Positions 24,875 through 32,061 of a stretch of 64,000 bases of DNA are shown piece after piece (the stretch's first letter is position 1; the number at the start of each line of letters is the position of its first letter). The notes under the pieces are model-generated. The model saw nothing but the letters and a program-made list of their open reading frames with translations, did no database searches and was not told the origin of the DNA. The DNA lies in assembly GCA_002840435.1 (NCBI GenBank), contig PHAT01000008.1, forward strand, positions 62,001 through 126,000, in the 5' to 3' direction. The DNA is from Deltaproteobacteria bacterium HGW-Deltaproteobacteria-6 (GTDB taxonomy: Bacteria; Desulfobacterota; Syntrophia; Syntrophales; Smithellaceae). A program made the translations under genes and the position numbers.

Positions 24875-26349
24875 GTTTTCATATCCTCAGAAAGCAGTGC
24901 ATCCCGCGTCCGGCAGGTGCGGCACATTTGCAGGCGGCTTAATTGCCGTTCGTTTCCGAACATCCAATGGCCGGCAAGGTTGTTTTGGATGCGGTTGATC
25001 ATGGCCTGGGAGGCAAAAGGAATACCGCATGCAATACACCGGGCCGTTTGAGATTCATGGAGCGCCACGGCGGTTTCCAGCCTGTCCGGATCACAGAGCA
25101 TACGAGGCTGCAAACGAATGGATTTTTCGGGGCATATGTCCTCACACAAACGGCACTGGTGGCAGCGGGATTCAATCAATTCGAGTTTCGGCACGCTGCC
25201 TGCCGCAAGCAGGGCTTTGGAAGGACAGGCATCAACGCAGGCCATGCATAAGGTGCAGGTCGAATCGACCACGATCGTCCCGAAAGGAGAGCCATCCGGA
25301 AGGGGCAGTGAGGGCTGCTGCGCGTTGAACCGGTCATGGAGCCGCTGTACCGCCATTCTGAGCAGTGTTCGTTTATCAGGTTGATGAGAAAACTCATCCG
25401 GCAATGGAAAAGGCTCATCCGCTGGCATTGCACAGTCCGGTACCACAAAAATTTCTTTTTCAGACTGATGGTTGTCGGGTGGAACGGTAAAACGAATTCT
25501 GTCCTCGGGCGCTCCCAATCCGCGCAGGATGGCCCGGCCCAGCCGGGTCTGCCACCGGACCGCGTCAATCACGGCCGGAGTATTTTCCGGATCACAGACG
25601 ACAACCACATTGCCTGCCCCGTATATCAGAGCGGCCAGCAGCATTTCCGCGCCGACATGGCTGATATGATCCATTACCATGATTTTATGATCGGGGCTGC
25701 ATTCATCCATCGGGAATGTTGCATACCGGTCGTCTTCATCATCCGAAATGATCAGTGTTGTGACAGGGGCATGGCCGGTCAGCAGGCGCCTTAAAGCATC
25801 CAGCCGCTCTGCTTGGGAGGGGTAAACCAGCTGAATGGCGTCCGTCGGACAAACCAGAGCGCAGCTGCCGCAACCCCGGCAAATATCGTGGTTAAAGGAT
25901 ATTCTCCCTCCGGCGGACTGGATGGCTTTCTGCGGACAAACCGCAAGACATTGCCCGCAGCCGCTTTTGCGGGAGCGTCCATGCAGACAACGGGTCTCCT
26001 GAAAAAGCGTAAATTGCGCCACGGACACGGACGGCAAATTTGTGGATTCATCCGCTTCGTTTCCCCGTCCGGCATGGTTCGGGAGAACGGATTTGTCGGA
26101 CGATAGAGCCGCATTGCCGCCGCAATGCCGGATCTTCATCTGATGAAGCATGTCGGCGGTTACAACACCGTCGAGCGTCTGGAAGGTTCGACAGTTTCCG
26201 TTAAGATCGCTCAGGTCGTCTTGAAAATTGAATTCGGCAGAATGGAAATCGATGGTGATGCCTGAGGCCGTCTTGTAGCCTCCTGCCGCAACCGGATCTT
26301 TCCCGTCACCGGAAAGCTCAGCTTGTTCTCCTTCCATTGCATTTTTCAT
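24850..26349 (-). CDS. Multi-cluster 4Fe-4S ferredoxin-type protein of the formate dehydrogenase operon
   Basis: The 499-residue cytoplasmic protein has two ferredoxin pairs. The first (about 120-175) has CGQCLAVCP and CRGCGSCALVCP. A central domain without cysteine clusters follows (about 190-330; HISHVGAEMLLAALIYGAGN), resembling the delta-subunit-like domain of hydrogenase/heterodisulfide partners. The second pair (about 365-420) has CTLCMACVDACPSKAL and CHQCRLCEDICPEKSI. Near the C-terminus CIACGIPF and CRTCRTRD look like a small metal site. It is the first gene of the operon and has a copy of the shared promoter element at 26443-26513. It may feed or take electrons during FDH maturation, or link to other partners; not established. 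Confidence 0.88.
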   Translation of the reverse strand: MKNAMEGEQAELSGDGKDPVAAGGYKTASGITIDFHSAEFNFQDDLSDLNGNCRTFQTLDGVVTADMLHQMKIRHCGGNAALSSDKSVLPNHAGRGNEADESTNLPSVSVAQFTLFQETRCLHGRSRKSGCGQCLAVCPQKAIQSAGGRISFNHDICRGCGSCALVCPTDAIQLVYPSQAERLDALRRLLTGHAPVTTLIISDDEDDRYATFPMDECSPDHKIMVMDHISHVGAEMLLAALIYGAGNVVVVCDPENTPAVIDAVRWQTRLGRAILRGLGAPEDRIRFTVPPDNHQSEKEIFVVPDCAMPADEPFPLPDEFSHQPDKRTLLRMAVQRLHDRFNAQQPSLPLPDGSPFGTIVVDSTCTLCMACVDACPSKALLAAGSVPKLELIESRCHQCRLCEDICPEKSIRLQPRMLCDPDRLETAVALHESQTARCIACGIPFASQAMINRIQNNLAGHWMFGNERQLSRLQMCRTCRTRDALLSEDMKTWNQFPVR

Positions 26350-26442
26350 ATCATTTTCCCGGCATGTAAGATATTCCTTTAGCCATTTTGATTGAGGTGA
26401 CGACGTTAACCGCTGGCTTCTTCTTTCCGGAAACCCTATGGT

Positions 26443-26513
26443 AAATTATGCCGTCGTGAGGCTGAACACAATGATGATAAAGTGTAAGCAGATTGGCAGG
26501 TCAAGCCTATCAT
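26443..26513 (-). promoter_or_regulatory. Shared bipartite promoter element, copy 4 (formate dehydrogenase operon)
   Basis: Minus-strand reading: ATAGG-N5-CCTGC (26496-26510), 24 bp including GCTTACA, -35 TTGTGT (26466-26471), 17 bp, -10 TAATTT (26443-26448, the best -10 of the six). Leader to the ferredoxin gene is about 90 nt. Confidence 0.75.
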
Positions 26514-26638
26514 CCCGTTTGGACAAACAGCCGCAAAGCAAAATTGGGAAACTCAGCATGATGGGAAATAGGATCCGGGGCGCGTTCCTGTTCGGAAAGC
26601 AGGTAAGATGCCGGCTTCCGGACGCAAAGGCCGTGAGA

Positions 26639-27793
26639 TCATCTCTCCATGAGTAGAACGGGTTTAATCGTCTTGCCGCTCAAAGAATCTTTCATGGCCC
26701 GGTTGATATCTTTAAAATCATAAAACTTCAAAAGCCGATCAAAGGGAAATCGGCCCGAGTGATATAATTTTATCAGCCGGGGAATGAAAATCTGCGGGAC
26801 GGAATCCCCTTCCACAACATGCACGGCTTTCATCCCCCGGGGCAGAAAATCAGGTGTATCATTGCCGGTGAAGAAGGCAATGGTGCCTTTTTTTCCGGCA
26901 ATCTCCGGTGTGAGATGAAGCATCTGGTCGTTGCCGGTGGTTTCCAGCACGTAATTCACGCCGTTTGCGGCAATTTCTCTTATGGCCGATGCCGCATTCA
27001 TCTTACGGCTGTTGATGATATGCGTCGCCCCCAGCGCAAGCGCGACGTTCAACCTGTATGGCGAAATATCCACACCGATGATCGGACAGGCGCCCGCAAC
27101 ACGGGCCGCCATGACGGCCGCAAGGCCGACGGCACCCGTGCCGAAAACGGCGACGCTTTCACCCCTGCGAACATGCAGCATGTTCATCACCGTACCCGCC
27201 CCCGTTTGCATTCCGCAGCCCAGCGGTGCAAGAACTTTCAACGGCAGTTTCCGGGAAACCTTGACCATGTTGCGCTCCGTTGCCAGGACATGGGAAGCAA
27301 AGGAGGACTGGCCCAGAAAGTGGCCACGCACACCGCTTGCCTCCAGGGCATTACTCCCGTCCGCTCTGTGAAAACCGAAATTCAGCTCATAAAAACGACG
27401 GCATTTATTCGGTCTCCCGCTTTTGCATGGATGACATGTTCCGCAGGATTGATAAGACAAAATGACATGATCACCGGGCCGCACAGCCTTGACTTTGCTT
27501 CCGGTTAATTCGACGACGCCCGCCCCTTCATGACCCAGCACCAGCGGTCCGTCGGATGCCTCCCAGTGGTGCACCATGCTGATATCCGTATGACATACAC
27601 CGCAGGCCACGATCCTGATTAATGCCTCCGAATCCTGCGGACCTTCCATTTCCAGCGTTTCGATTTTGAGCGGACCGTCCTGTTTGCACACAACGGCTGC
27701 CCGAATTTTGATGCGGGTTGATTTTTTTATCGGAACCATAACGGCTTCTTTTTTTGATGCTGCCCCTTCACCGGCTCCATGCAGAATACCCAT
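26639..27793 (-). CDS. Zinc-dependent alcohol dehydrogenase (MDR family)
   Basis: The protein of about 384 residues has catalytic zinc ligands in CGVCHTD, GHEGAG and LGCGMQTGAG, the structural zinc loop CGTCHPCKSGRPNKC, and the NAD-binding GTGAVGLAAVMAARVAG. It is closest in style to aryl-alcohol/benzyl-alcohol dehydrogenases (XylB type). The start is uncertain: ATG at 27793, a GTG just before it, or ATG at 27739 after an AAAGAAG site; the core begins near the last. Related enzymes occur in mycobacterial and proteobacterial dormancy gene sets. The neighbours downstream of the stop are the 71-bp element and the FDH operon. Confidence 0.92.
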   Translation of the reverse strand: MGILHGAGEGAASKKEAVMVPIKKSTRIKIRAAVVCKQDGPLKIETLEMEGPQDSEALIRIVACGVCHTDISMVHHWEASDGPLVLGHEGAGVVELTGSKVKAVRPGDHVILSYQSCGTCHPCKSGRPNKCRRFYELNFGFHRADGSNALEASGVRGHFLGQSSFASHVLATERNMVKVSRKLPLKVLAPLGCGMQTGAGTVMNMLHVRRGESVAVFGTGAVGLAAVMAARVAGACPIIGVDISPYRLNVALALGATHIINSRKMNAASAIREIAANGVNYVLETTGNDQMLHLTPEIAGKKGTIAFFTGNDTPDFLPRGMKAVHVVEGDSVPQIFIPRLIKLYHSGRFPFDRLLKFYDFKDINRAMKDSLSGKTIKPVLLMER

Positions 27794-27854
27794 CACTCCC
27801 CAACCGCGTGTTTCAGGCGTTGCCTTTACAAAAACGCCCGCAAAGCGAAACGGT

Positions 27855-27944
27855 TTACAGATGGCCGATCAGGAGGAGCAGCATAATGGCCAGCCCATGC
27901 AATACCCACCAGCCCGGCTTGAACAACATGAAATACTGCATCAT
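27855..27944 (-). CDS. Very small membrane protein, 29 residues
   Basis: An AAGGAGGATATC site lies directly before ATGATG at 27944, the strongest type of ribosome-binding site. The frame runs 29 codons to TAA at 27855: MMQYFMLFKPGWWVLHG, then a Leu-rich helix LAIMLLLLIGHL. It starts 13 bp after the stop of the 166-residue membrane protein gene, so it is likely translated with it. A single helix preceded by Pro-Gly-Trp-Trp suggests a small subunit or partner of that membrane protein. It is not a family I can name. Confidence 0.65.
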   Translation of the reverse strand: MMQYFMLFKPGWWVLHGLAIMLLLLIGHL

Positions 27945-27956
27945 GATATCCTCCTT

Positions 27957-28457
27957 TTATTTCCAGAAGTAGACACCGATGAGGTAAACGGCGGTTAACG
28001 TCACCATGTGCACAAACCAGAATCCCATGTTCGGAAAACGGAAAAATCTGCCGGTTCGCCTCGCACCATCGGGTTGTTTCATCACGGCGTCCATTTCAAA
28101 AAGGGCTTTGCCCAGTGCAAATTTCCCCCAGAGAATCACAATGTCGGCAAACAGCGTTCCCAGCAGGATTGTCCCGAACGTCCAAACCTGCGGCGGATGT
28201 TCAATGGAAAAACGCGTCATGGCAATGGTGCCGACGATGACGGTCATGCCGTTGAGAAGGTAGGCGAAAGGAATTGTTGAGCGGAAGATAAATAGAACGG
28301 GAATGATAAACACACTGATCAATCCGGCTATGGCCGGTATCCAATACTGCGCGTTTTCGGCAACCGGATGGATTCTCAGATGAAGCAGCCAGCCGCCCAG
28401 CGCCAGGAAAAAGACGGCCAGTATCAATATCAACCGGAGATAATCTTTCTTTTTCAT
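27957..28457 (-). CDS. Unrecognised membrane protein with about five helices
   Basis: The ATG at 28457, preceded by GAAGGTGAG, gives 166 residues. Helices are near 8-27, 40-60, 66-86, 92-112 and 145-165; a conserved-looking GRFFRFPNMGFWFVHM lies before the last. Histidines at the helix ends (LLHLRIHPVAENA, WFVHMVT) could bind haem, but there is no diagnostic motif. The gene is followed after 13 bp by a 29-residue membrane protein gene. The longer in-frame start at 28493 has no ribosome-binding site. Function unknown. Confidence 0.75.
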   Translation of the reverse strand: MKKKDYLRLILILAVFFLALGGWLLHLRIHPVAENAQYWIPAIAGLISVFIIPVLFIFRSTIPFAYLLNGMTVIVGTIAMTRFSIEHPPQVWTFGTILLGTLFADIVILWGKFALGKALFEMDAVMKQPDGARRTGRFFRFPNMGFWFVHMVTLTAVYLIGVYFWK

Positions 28458-28556
28458 CCCGCATCTCACCTTCAGGCAATTATTATACCGCACCGGGCAT
28501 CATCAGCAACCGCATTTCTTTCGAATGGTTCGCTCCTGAACGGGACCGTTATGGTC

Positions 28557-28982
28557 TCAGGGCTCCAAAACGGTATCCATCGTAATGCTGGCATTCAGTA
28601 CTTTTGATACCGGACATCCCTCTTTGGCTTTTTTTGCCGCTGCGTTAAAGGCATCACCGGATGCTCCGGGTATTTTTGCCTTGACGTCAAGATGGACAGC
28701 GGTAATGGAAAAGCCGTCGCCCTGTTTTTCGATGGTGACGGTTGCCGTTGTCCGGATGGTATCGGCGGTCAGCCCCGCCGCGCCCAGTTGTCCGGACAGG
28801 GCCATGGAGAAGCAGCCGGCGTGCGCCGCGGCAATCAGTTCTTCCGGATTAGTCCCGATGCCGTTTTCAAAACGGCTGACAAATGAGTATTGTGTCCCGG
28901 ATAAGACACCGCTGTCCGTGGTCAAAGATCCGCGGCCATCCTTTATTCCGCCCATCCATACTGCTGAAGCTTTGCGTTTCAT
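28557..28982 (-). CDS. OsmC-type hydroperoxide reductase
   Basis: A 141-residue protein with the OsmC pattern: KRKASAVWMGGIKDGRG, RFENGIGTNPEELIAAAHAG with Cys57 following, and KAKEGCPVSKVLNASI with Cys123. The two cysteines are the peroxidatic and resolving pair. OsmC proteins reduce organic hydroperoxides and are stress-induced. The start has a GGAG site at good distance. It lies downstream of the ferritin, Usp and DUF6448 genes on the same strand and may be read with them, though the spacing (89 bp) allows a separate promoter. Confidence 0.95.
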   Translation of the reverse strand: MKRKASAVWMGGIKDGRGSLTTDSGVLSGTQYSFVSRFENGIGTNPEELIAAAHAGCFSMALSGQLGAAGLTADTIRTTATVTIEKQGDGFSITAVHLDVKAKIPGASGDAFNAAAKKAKEGCPVSKVLNASITMDTVLEP

Positions 28983-29071
28983 GGAGCAATCTCCTTTAAC
29001 TGATGATAACGGTGAACATGCTAATCGACTGTATTTTCTGCGCGGGCAAAGGTCTCCATGCTGTCTTTTAC

Positions 29072-29878
29072 CTAATGCATGTGCCCTTTCTTCATATCAT
29101 GCTTGGCAGCAGGATTTTTAGCCCCTTTATGATGTTTGTCATGCGGATCTTTGCCGGCTGCGTCAAGATAGATCCGCTCCACATAATGTGTATATTCAAC
29201 ATACGCTGCGACAAACTCCCTGCCCTGCTCGACACTGTCATCCTTATGCCGGTAAGTCGCTGCCGCACGCTCGAAACGATTTTGAATACCGGCTGCAACA
29301 TTGTCCGTGACCATTTTGACCAGGGCATCAGCAGAGCCGCCTGCCAGGGATCTATCTGCTTGCGTAATGACGGGCAAAACGTCACCTGCCGGTTTCAATC
29401 CGGTAAAAGGCGCTCCTTCTCCGTCCCGATGAATCTTGACGAGGGTCGCAAAAAAATGATGCTCCGCCTGGTCGGCGTTTTTCTTGCCCTGGGCGCGCTC
29501 GGCCCTGGCAAAGGCCGTACGAACGGCTTTCTCATCTTTTTGTTTCACCCACTTGAGCACCGGCGTGACATCTTTGGCCGCCAGGGCTTTCCTCGCATCC
29601 TGAATAACAGGTCCGTCCAAAGTATCGCAATGGGCGGAGGCAAAGCCATAAATCAGGAGAATCAGGGCCATTACAACGGCAGCAAGCAAAAGCGGCCGGG
29701 CGAAAACCGATTTCTTCTTCAGCGTGGCATTCCAGCCATTGGGCCATGTGGTATCCATGATGTTAAAAACCGAAAGTGCAGCTTTATGATTTGGAGCCAG
29801 GGAAAGTCCATACGGCATGGTCTTGCTGCAATTTCTATTCAACCAGCTGACATCAAGAACCGGTTTGGTGTTATTCAT
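29072..29878 (-). CDS. Fusion of a universal-stress-protein fragment with a membrane-anchored DUF6448-like protein
   Basis: The ATG at 29878 has an AAGGAG site and gives 268 residues. Residues 1-50 align with the start of the Usp at 3576-4031 (VSWL, R, C, G, SL, MDTTW, GWN conserved) but the Usp domain stops there, before its nucleotide-binding part. From about residue 53, LKKKSVFARPLLLAAVV begins a hydrophobic stretch that looks like the signal peptide of an exported protein, ending in ASAHCDTLDGPV. The remainder (DARKALAAKDVTPVLKWVKQ, HFFATLVKIHRDGEGAPF, TGLKPAG) is the DUF6448 pattern, with a His/Lys-rich tail. The signal peptide is now internal and likely a membrane anchor. The Leu before KKK is a CTG, one base from ATG. 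Confidence 0.78.
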   Translation of the reverse strand: MNNTKPVLDVSWLNRNCSKTMPYGLSLAPNHKAALSVFNIMDTTWPNGWNATLKKKSVFARPLLLAAVVMALILLIYGFASAHCDTLDGPVIQDARKALAAKDVTPVLKWVKQKDEKAVRTAFARAERAQGKKNADQAEHHFFATLVKIHRDGEGAPFTGLKPAGDVLPVITQADRSLAGGSADALVKMVTDNVAAGIQNRFERAAATYRHKDDSVEQGREFVAAYVEYTHYVERIYLDAAGKDPHDKHHKGAKNPAAKHDMKKGHMH

Positions 29879-29933
29879 GATCTTTCTCCTTATGGCATTA
29901 TTCTTAACAGCGGTTCCCTGTCCTTCATCGATG

Positions 29934-30353
29934 CTATTTAACCGGGAAGTTATCCGGATTGATAACAAACCATATATTGTTCACCCCCTGGCCGTTGGTT
30001 TCGCCGGGATTCTTGTCATTAACCCAGTAATAGAGCGGGTAGCCTCTGAAGGTTGTCTGCTTCAGGCCGTCTCCTCTGGTAATCGTTCCAAAATCCGCCG
30101 CCTCTGTTCCCTGGGGAGCGGCAACCGCTTCCCGGTAATAGACGGGCCATTTTTCCAGACAAGGACCGGCGCAGGCGCTCTTTCCTGCTGAATCCTTTTT
30201 AAACATATACAGGGCATGACCTTCCGTATCCGTAAGATACTTTCCAATTCCATCCTTTTTTTGAATTTTAACGGCATGATGCATCCCCATGACGGCGCTG
30301 ATTCCCAACACCAGCACCCCGACTACAACCAGGAACATTGTGATTTTTTTCAT
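29934..30353 (-). CDS. Exported COG4315-type repeat protein
   Basis: The GGAG site 6 nt before the ATG at 30353 sets the start; the product has 139 residues. It has a signal peptide or anchor (KKITMFLVVVGVLVLGISAV), then the family repeat: GKYLTDTEGHALYMFKKDSA, CAGPCLEKWPVYY, and GLKQTTFRGYPLYYWVNDKN followed by PGETNGQGVNNIWFVI. These secreted proteins of unknown function have a typical G-x-Y-L-x-D-x-x-G-x-x-L-Y pattern and a Cys pair. It lies between a Usp and the DUF6448 fusion. Confidence 0.9.
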   Translation of the reverse strand: MKKITMFLVVVGVLVLGISAVMGMHHAVKIQKKDGIGKYLTDTEGHALYMFKKDSAGKSACAGPCLEKWPVYYREAVAAPQGTEAADFGTITRGDGLKQTTFRGYPLYYWVNDKNPGETNGQGVNNIWFVINPDNFPVK

Positions 30354-30490
30354 TTCCATCTCCTTTTTTATTGATGATTGCTTCTCAAGATTGGAACGGT
30401 CAGGGATGCTTTTATCAAGATGCCCGATCGGAGCTTCGTCATTATCCGGTAAAAGCGCCCCTCCGGCCGCCGTTTTAAATTTCACAAAGA

Positions 30491-30943
30491 TCAGCTTCTC
30501 ACCAGCAACACGGGGCATTTGGCTTTCTTCATGACTTTATCGACAACACCGCCCATTAAATTGCTCAAAATGCCCGTCTTTCCGTGGGATGCAATGACGA
30601 TTAAATCAATGCCTTTTTCTTCCTGTTCTTTGAGGATCTCTTCATAAGGGATGCCTCTTTTCGTATCGTAAATAATTTCGATGCCGGAGTCTCCGTCCAT
30701 AACTTTTTTAGCTTCCTGCTGGAGTTTTTCCTTGGCATTTTTGATGCTGTCTTCAAGAATTTTCCGCACATCCCCTTCATTCAGACAATAATCAACGGCA
30801 CATTGCTGAAATCCATCATCGATCACATGCAGGAGATAAATCTTGGCTTTATTCTGCAAAGCAATGTCGATCGCCTGTTTCATTGCGTTATCCGCATAAA
30901 CAGAAAAATCCGTCGGTACTAAAATTTTCTTCGGTGCAAACAT
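30491..30943 (-). CDS. Universal stress protein (UspA family)
   Basis: A 150-residue single-domain Usp protein. KKILVPTDFSVYADNAMKQA and AKIYLLHVIDD form the first strands, and DLIVIASHGKTGILSNLMGG followed by VVDKVMKKAKCPVLLV gives the complete G-x2-G-x9-G type nucleotide-binding loop, so ATP binding is likely. AAAGGAGG lies 8 nt before the ATG at 30943; a start six bases upstream is too close to it. It is 129 bp downstream of ferritin and probably in the same unit. Confidence 0.95.
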   Translation of the reverse strand: MFAPKKILVPTDFSVYADNAMKQAIDIALQNKAKIYLLHVIDDGFQQCAVDYCLNEGDVRKILEDSIKNAKEKLQQEAKKVMDGDSGIEIIYDTKRGIPYEEILKEQEEKGIDLIVIASHGKTGILSNLMGGVVDKVMKKAKCPVLLVRS

Positions 30944-31072
30944 AATCATGTCCTCCTTTTTTTTCTTATGTGGTTTTTAAACCAGGCGTCCTATTTCTCA
31001 CTCGTCTTCGCCGGATCGCTCATGCGCGTGTGTCAGCGGAGGAATCCGGATCGTTTCAGCCGTATCTAATTT

Positions 31073-31609
31073 TCACGCAACAACATTGTAAGCCGCAGGA
31101 TTAAGCGGCGATCCCGCCGGAAAGACGCGTGCCGCGAGTTCCCGATCCACCATCAGGATGCCTTCCTTGGAGTCTTCCACTCTGATCAGATCCCGACAAA
31201 CTTTATCCGTGTTTTTTTCTTCTTCAATCTGTTCGTTTAAAAACCAGGAGAGCAGGGGCTCCGAAGTATAATCATTTTCCTCACGGGATATTTTGGTCAG
31301 ATTGATGATCTTCCCCGTAATAAATTTCTCATGTTCATAGGCGTTCTGCCAGGCTTCCAGTGGATTCTTCCATGATGTTTTGATCTGCTTGATATCCAGC
31401 AGGGTCACCTGCCCGCCCCGGTCAAGAATGTGATCAAAAAATTTCATGGCATGGATCATTTCTTCATGCGCCTGACAACGCATCCAGTGCGCCATGCCGT
31501 CCAGATTCTGGGAATGAAAATAAGCAACCATTGATAAATAAACATAGTAGGACACCAATTCATGCTTGATCTGATCATTCATGGCCTGCCTGACTTTTTC
31601 TCCAATCAT
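31073..31609 (-). CDS. Ferritin (FtnA type)
   Basis: This 178-residue protein has the ferroxidase ligands of non-haem ferritins: Glu17 (KHELVSYYVY), Glu50 and His53 (AHEEMIHAMKFF), and a Glu in YEHEKFITGKI, with EQIEEEKNTD in the fourth helix. It stores iron in a 24-mer and lacks the haem-binding Met of bacterioferritin. The GGGAGGG site is close to the ATG. It is the second gene after the shared promoter element at 31863-31933, 31 bp behind a 60-residue protein gene. Confidence 0.95.
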   Translation of the reverse strand: MIGEKVRQAMNDQIKHELVSYYVYLSMVAYFHSQNLDGMAHWMRCQAHEEMIHAMKFFDHILDRGGQVTLLDIKQIKTSWKNPLEAWQNAYEHEKFITGKIINLTKISREENDYTSEPLLSWFLNEQIEEEKNTDKVCRDLIRVEDSKEGILMVDRELAARVFPAGSPLNPAAYNVVA

Positions 31610-31640
31610 TATGTTTACCCTCCCTTCAGGATATTATTTC

Positions 31641-31823
31641 TTACAAATCGTTCGTCATTTCCATCTTGGCCATGTTCACGTATTCCGGCGGCGCCTGCAG
31701 GAGGGCCACGACATTGGACTTGTGTTCTATGGCCGGAACATCATCTTGAAGAAACCGGCCCACAAAATTGTTGATGCGGCCTTTCAACTGATGCCATTCC
31801 TGTTCCGAATCCTGTTGATTCAT
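31641..31823 (-). CDS. Unrecognised 60-residue protein, first gene of the ferritin unit
   Basis: The ATG at 31823 has a strong AAGGAGG site. The protein is soluble and acidic-neutral: NQQDSEQEWHQLKGRINNFV, then GRFLQDDVPAIEHKSNVVAL and PPEYVNMAKMEMTNDL. I know no family. Its position directly behind the shared promoter element and 31 bp before ferritin suggests a role with iron storage or stress, or a leader for the operon. Confidence 0.75.
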   Translation of the reverse strand: MNQQDSEQEWHQLKGRINNFVGRFLQDDVPAIEHKSNVVALLQAPPEYVNMAKMEMTNDL

Positions 31824-31862
31824 GATGTGTCCTCCTTGTTCAATTTTGTTTGTTTTTATAAT

Positions 31863-31933
31863 GGAATATCGAATAGCACCGGTAATGACAATACTGATTA
31901 ATTGTAAGCAGAGTAGTAGGTAATGCCTACTAA
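31863..31933 (-). promoter_or_regulatory. Shared bipartite promoter element, copy 3 (ferritin unit)
   Basis: Minus-strand reading: GTAGG-N5-CCTAC at 31916-31930, extended to a perfect 7-bp repeat TAGTAGG/CCTACTA (31914-31932), 24 bp with GCTTACAATTAATCAG, -35 TTGTCA (31886-31891), 17 bp, -10 TATTCC (31863-31868). It lies in a divergent intergenic region with the protease gene on the other strand. Confidence 0.78.
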
Positions 31934-32027
31934 TATGGACGATAAGACAACTGAATTAAGCCGTTGCGGCAGGGAAGGGTTTGCACGGTTCACGATCGCC
32001 CGCATTGTTGAGAATCCGTGGTAGTCT

Positions 32028-32055
32028 TTGACAAATATCACAAGTGTGCGATAAT
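32028..32055 (+). promoter_or_regulatory. Sigma-70-type promoter, predicted to give a leaderless mRNA
   Basis: TTGACA at 32028-32033, 16 bp, GATAAT at 32050-32055. The expected +1, about 7 nt after the -10, falls on the A of the protease ATG at 32062. Confidence 0.6.
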
Positions 32056-32061
32056 GAAGTT

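Noticed and set aside
31863-31933. FNR/Anr box in the shared promoter element
   Set aside because: The TTAATCAG part recalls half of TTGAT-N4-ATCAA, but none of the six copies has the full palindrome with correct spacing.
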